Shown here in pieces: positions 5,786 through 7,091 of a stretch of 7,091 nt of DNA. The stretch lies in contig DLAP01000019.1 of the NCBI GenBank assembly GCA_002493965.1, positions 1-7,091 on the forward strand, written 5' to 3'. The position numbers and the translations under genes are program-made. The DNA is from Clostridiales bacterium UBA7044 (GTDB taxonomy: Bacteria; Bacillota; Clostridia; Oscillospirales; Oscillospiraceae). The notes beneath the pieces were generated by a model. It made no database searches and was not told where the DNA came from. It saw nothing but the letters and a program-made list of their open reading frames with translations. The first letter of the stretch is position 1. Every line of letters begins with the position of its first letter.

Positions 5786-6085
5786 ATGGAGATTCTGAAA
5801 ACCGCGGCGGCGGGCACTCTGGAATCCAGCGACGCTCTGGTAACAGTGGAGCCGGGAACGGGCATCACCCTGGATTTAAGCAGCACCGTCATGAACCAGT
5901 ACGGCAGACAGATTAAGCAAACCGTTCTGGAAACCCTGGATCGGCTGGAGGTTCGGGACGCCCACATCTCCGTGGTGGACAAGGGCGCTCTGGAGTGCAC
6001 CTTGAAAGCCCGGGTGGAATGCGCCGTATACCGCAGCTGTGACGCTTCCGCGAAAAACATTCCCTGGGGAGGTGCCGTGAGATGA
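5786..6085 (+). CDS. citD: Citrate lyase gamma subunit (acyl carrier protein)
   Basis: A 99-residue acyl carrier subunit of citrate lyase, which holds the acetyl/citryl group on a 2'-(5''-phosphoribosyl)-3'-dephospho-CoA arm while CitF and CitE act. The N-terminal AAAGTLESSD matches the attachment region; by alignment with the E. coli protein (AVAGTLESGD) the modified residue is Ser14. The conserved mid-section VDKGALECTLKARVE (near residues 64-78) is also clear, and total length is usual (about 95-100). The ATG follows AGGA (5775-5778) with a 7-nt gap. It is the first gene of the operon and overlaps citE by ATGA. No citC (the ligase that acetylates CitD) precedes it, unlike many cit operons, where citC comes before citD; that gene and the citX/citG genes for the prosthetic group would have to lie beyond this window. 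Confidence 0.95.
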   Translation: MEILKTAAAGTLESSDALVTVEPGTGITLDLSSTVMNQYGRQIKQTVLETLDRLEVRDAHISVVDKGALECTLKARVECAVYRSCDASAKNIPWGGAVR

Positions 6086-6996
6086 TCGTAAGACCAAAGC
6101 CCGAACGGTTCCGGCTCCGCCGGACCATGATGTTCATGAACGCCCAGAAGCCGGGCCTCATTAAAGATGCCTATATCTACGGCTGTGACAGCATCATGCT
6201 GGACCTGGAAGACGCGGTGGCGGAAAACCAGAAGGACGCCGCCAGGTTTAGTCTCTATCACGCCCTGACCACCATTGACTACGGCAGCACCGAGGTCATT
6301 GTCCGGATCAACGGCCTGGACACCCCCCACTGGCAGGAGGACATCCGGGTGTGCGTGGCGGGCGGCGCGGATGGTATCCGGATCGCCAAGTGCGAAAGCG
6401 CCGCAGACGTGTACACGGTGGAAGCTGCTGTGGAAGCAGCCGAAAAAGAATTTGGCAAGGAAGTGGGCCGTACCCTGCTGATGGCCGCCCTGGAAAGTCC
6501 CAAGGGCATCCTCAACGCCTACGAAATCTGCTCCGCTTCTGACCGGATGTTCGGCGTCGCCATCTCCGGCGGCGACTTCCGGAAGTGTATGCAGACCACC
6601 TTCCAGCCTGATGGCGTGGATATGTTGGCCGCAAGGGGACAGATGCTCCTGGCCGCCCGTGCCGCCGGGATCCAGTGCTTTGATACGGTGTTTACCAACC
6701 TGGACGACGAGGAAGGCTTCCACGCGGAGGTTCAGCAGAACAAGGCTATGGGCTTTGACGGCAAGAGTCTGATTAACCCCAAGCAGATCCGGTATGTCCA
6801 TGAGGTGTTTGCGCCTACGGAAAAGGAAATCCGCCAGGCGGAGAAAATCGTCCGGGCCTTTACGGAGCAGAGTAAGGCAGGCGTAGGCGTGTTCACCGTA
6901 GACGGCAAAATGATCGACGTAGCCTTCATTCCCGGCGCCCAGCGGACGCTGAGACTGGCAAAGGCCTGCGGCCTGTATGAGGGGGATTTGGTATGA
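6082..6996 (+). CDS. citE: Citrate lyase beta subunit (citryl-ACP lyase)
   Basis: A 304-residue TIM-barrel protein of the HpcH/HpaI aldolase and citrate lyase family; it cleaves citryl-ACP to acetyl-ACP and oxaloacetate. Visible landmarks are LRRTMMFMNA (about 12-21), LDLEDAV (40-46), VRINGLD with R75 (74-80), ESPKG with the probable Mg2+ ligand E138 (138-142), SGGDF with the probable second metal ligand D165 (162-166), and FDGKSLINPKQ (225-235). The E. coli protein has GAEDY where this one has SGGDF; the aspartate is kept, the residue before it is not. The start overlaps the citD stop (ATGA) and follows GGGGAGGT (6066-6073) by about 9 nt, which argues for coupled translation. Length is normal for CitE. 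The position between citD and citF makes citrate lyase far more likely than another CitE-like enzyme. Confidence 0.95.
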   Translation: MIVRPKPERFRLRRTMMFMNAQKPGLIKDAYIYGCDSIMLDLEDAVAENQKDAARFSLYHALTTIDYGSTEVIVRINGLDTPHWQEDIRVCVAGGADGIRIAKCESAADVYTVEAAVEAAEKEFGKEVGRTLLMAALESPKGILNAYEICSASDRMFGVAISGGDFRKCMQTTFQPDGVDMLAARGQMLLAARAAGIQCFDTVFTNLDDEEGFHAEVQQNKAMGFDGKSLINPKQIRYVHEVFAPTEKEIRQAEKIVRAFTEQSKAGVGVFTVDGKMIDVAFIPGAQRTLRLAKACGLYEGDLV

Positions 6997-7091
6997 GAAA
7001 CGCGGTAGGTAGAGAAATTCCCGATGAACTGCTGGTAAACGGCAAGGAAGGGTACCAGGGCAAATATTACATGGACGGCAAGTACCTCCAG
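6993..7091 (+). CDS. citF: Citrate lyase alpha subunit, 5' end only (citrate:ACP transferase)
   Basis: The open frame begins at an ATG overlapping the citE stop (ATGA), about 7 nt after GAGGGGGA (6979-6986), and runs off the window after 33 codons. The visible residues start MRNAVGREIPDELL, which resembles the N-terminus of CitF proteins of Firmicutes (typically a GREIP motif near residue 6). CitF swaps acetyl for citrate on the acyl carrier CitD, the first half-reaction of citrate lyase. Only about one-fifteenth of a normal ~510-residue CitF is seen, so the call rests on this short match plus strict gene order citD-citE-citF; no catalytic part is visible. Confidence 0.85.
   Translation, partial: MRNAVGREIPDELLVNGKEGYQGKYYMDGKYLQ

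Noticed and set aside
5764..6801. 345-codon minus-strand open frame
   Set aside because: Antisense to citD and citE, which are clear family members; no ribosome binding site or domain features.

Overview
The window reads as an ordinary stretch of chromosome from a low-to-mid GC, Gram-positive-type anaerobe. My best guess is a gut Clostridia/Oscillospiraceae-like bacterium. The grounds are the strong AGGAGG ribosome binding sites, the rpsO-pnp gene order, the Firmicutes-style PNPase, Nudix and DagK-family proteins, and a citrate lyase operon of fermentative type. This assignment is by protein style only; no rRNA or other marker is present to test it.

Layout. 1-213: no convincing gene, but a 165-bp imperfect palindrome centred on base 128 (46-210). 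214-1780, minus strand: a sigma-A-like promoter, a structured ~98-nt leader, a DagK/YegS-type lipid kinase gene, an overlapping Nudix hydrolase gene and an intrinsic terminator. 1841-4600, minus strand: rpsO (ribosomal protein S15) with its own promoter, leader and terminator; then a 71-nt hairpin; then pnp (polynucleotide phosphorylase) with a very clear terminator. 4641-5570, minus strand: a LysR-family regulator. 5571-5785: an AT-rich divergent control region with opposed promoters and several inverted repeats. 5786-7091, plus strand: citD, citE and the start of citF, joined by ATGA overlaps; citF runs off the end.

How the parts work together. rpsO-pnp is the conserved translation/RNA-decay pair. 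CitD (acyl carrier), CitE (citryl-ACP lyase subunit) and CitF (acetyl-ACP:citrate ACP-transferase subunit) are the three subunits of citrate lyase, which splits citrate to acetate and oxaloacetate. The divergent LysR protein is the obvious candidate regulator of that operon and of itself.

No wholly new gene system is visible; all protein-coding genes belong to well-known families. The best candidates for something undescribed are non-coding: (a) the pnp leader, where one arm of a 71-nt hairpin is also an exact 8-nt complement of the region containing the pnp Shine-Dalgarno, suggesting an on/off switch; (b) the 165-bp palindromic element at the left end; (c) the leaders of rpsO and the lipid kinase gene; (d) the operator-like repeats between lysR and citD. 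All pairings were worked out by hand, without energy calculations or database searches.
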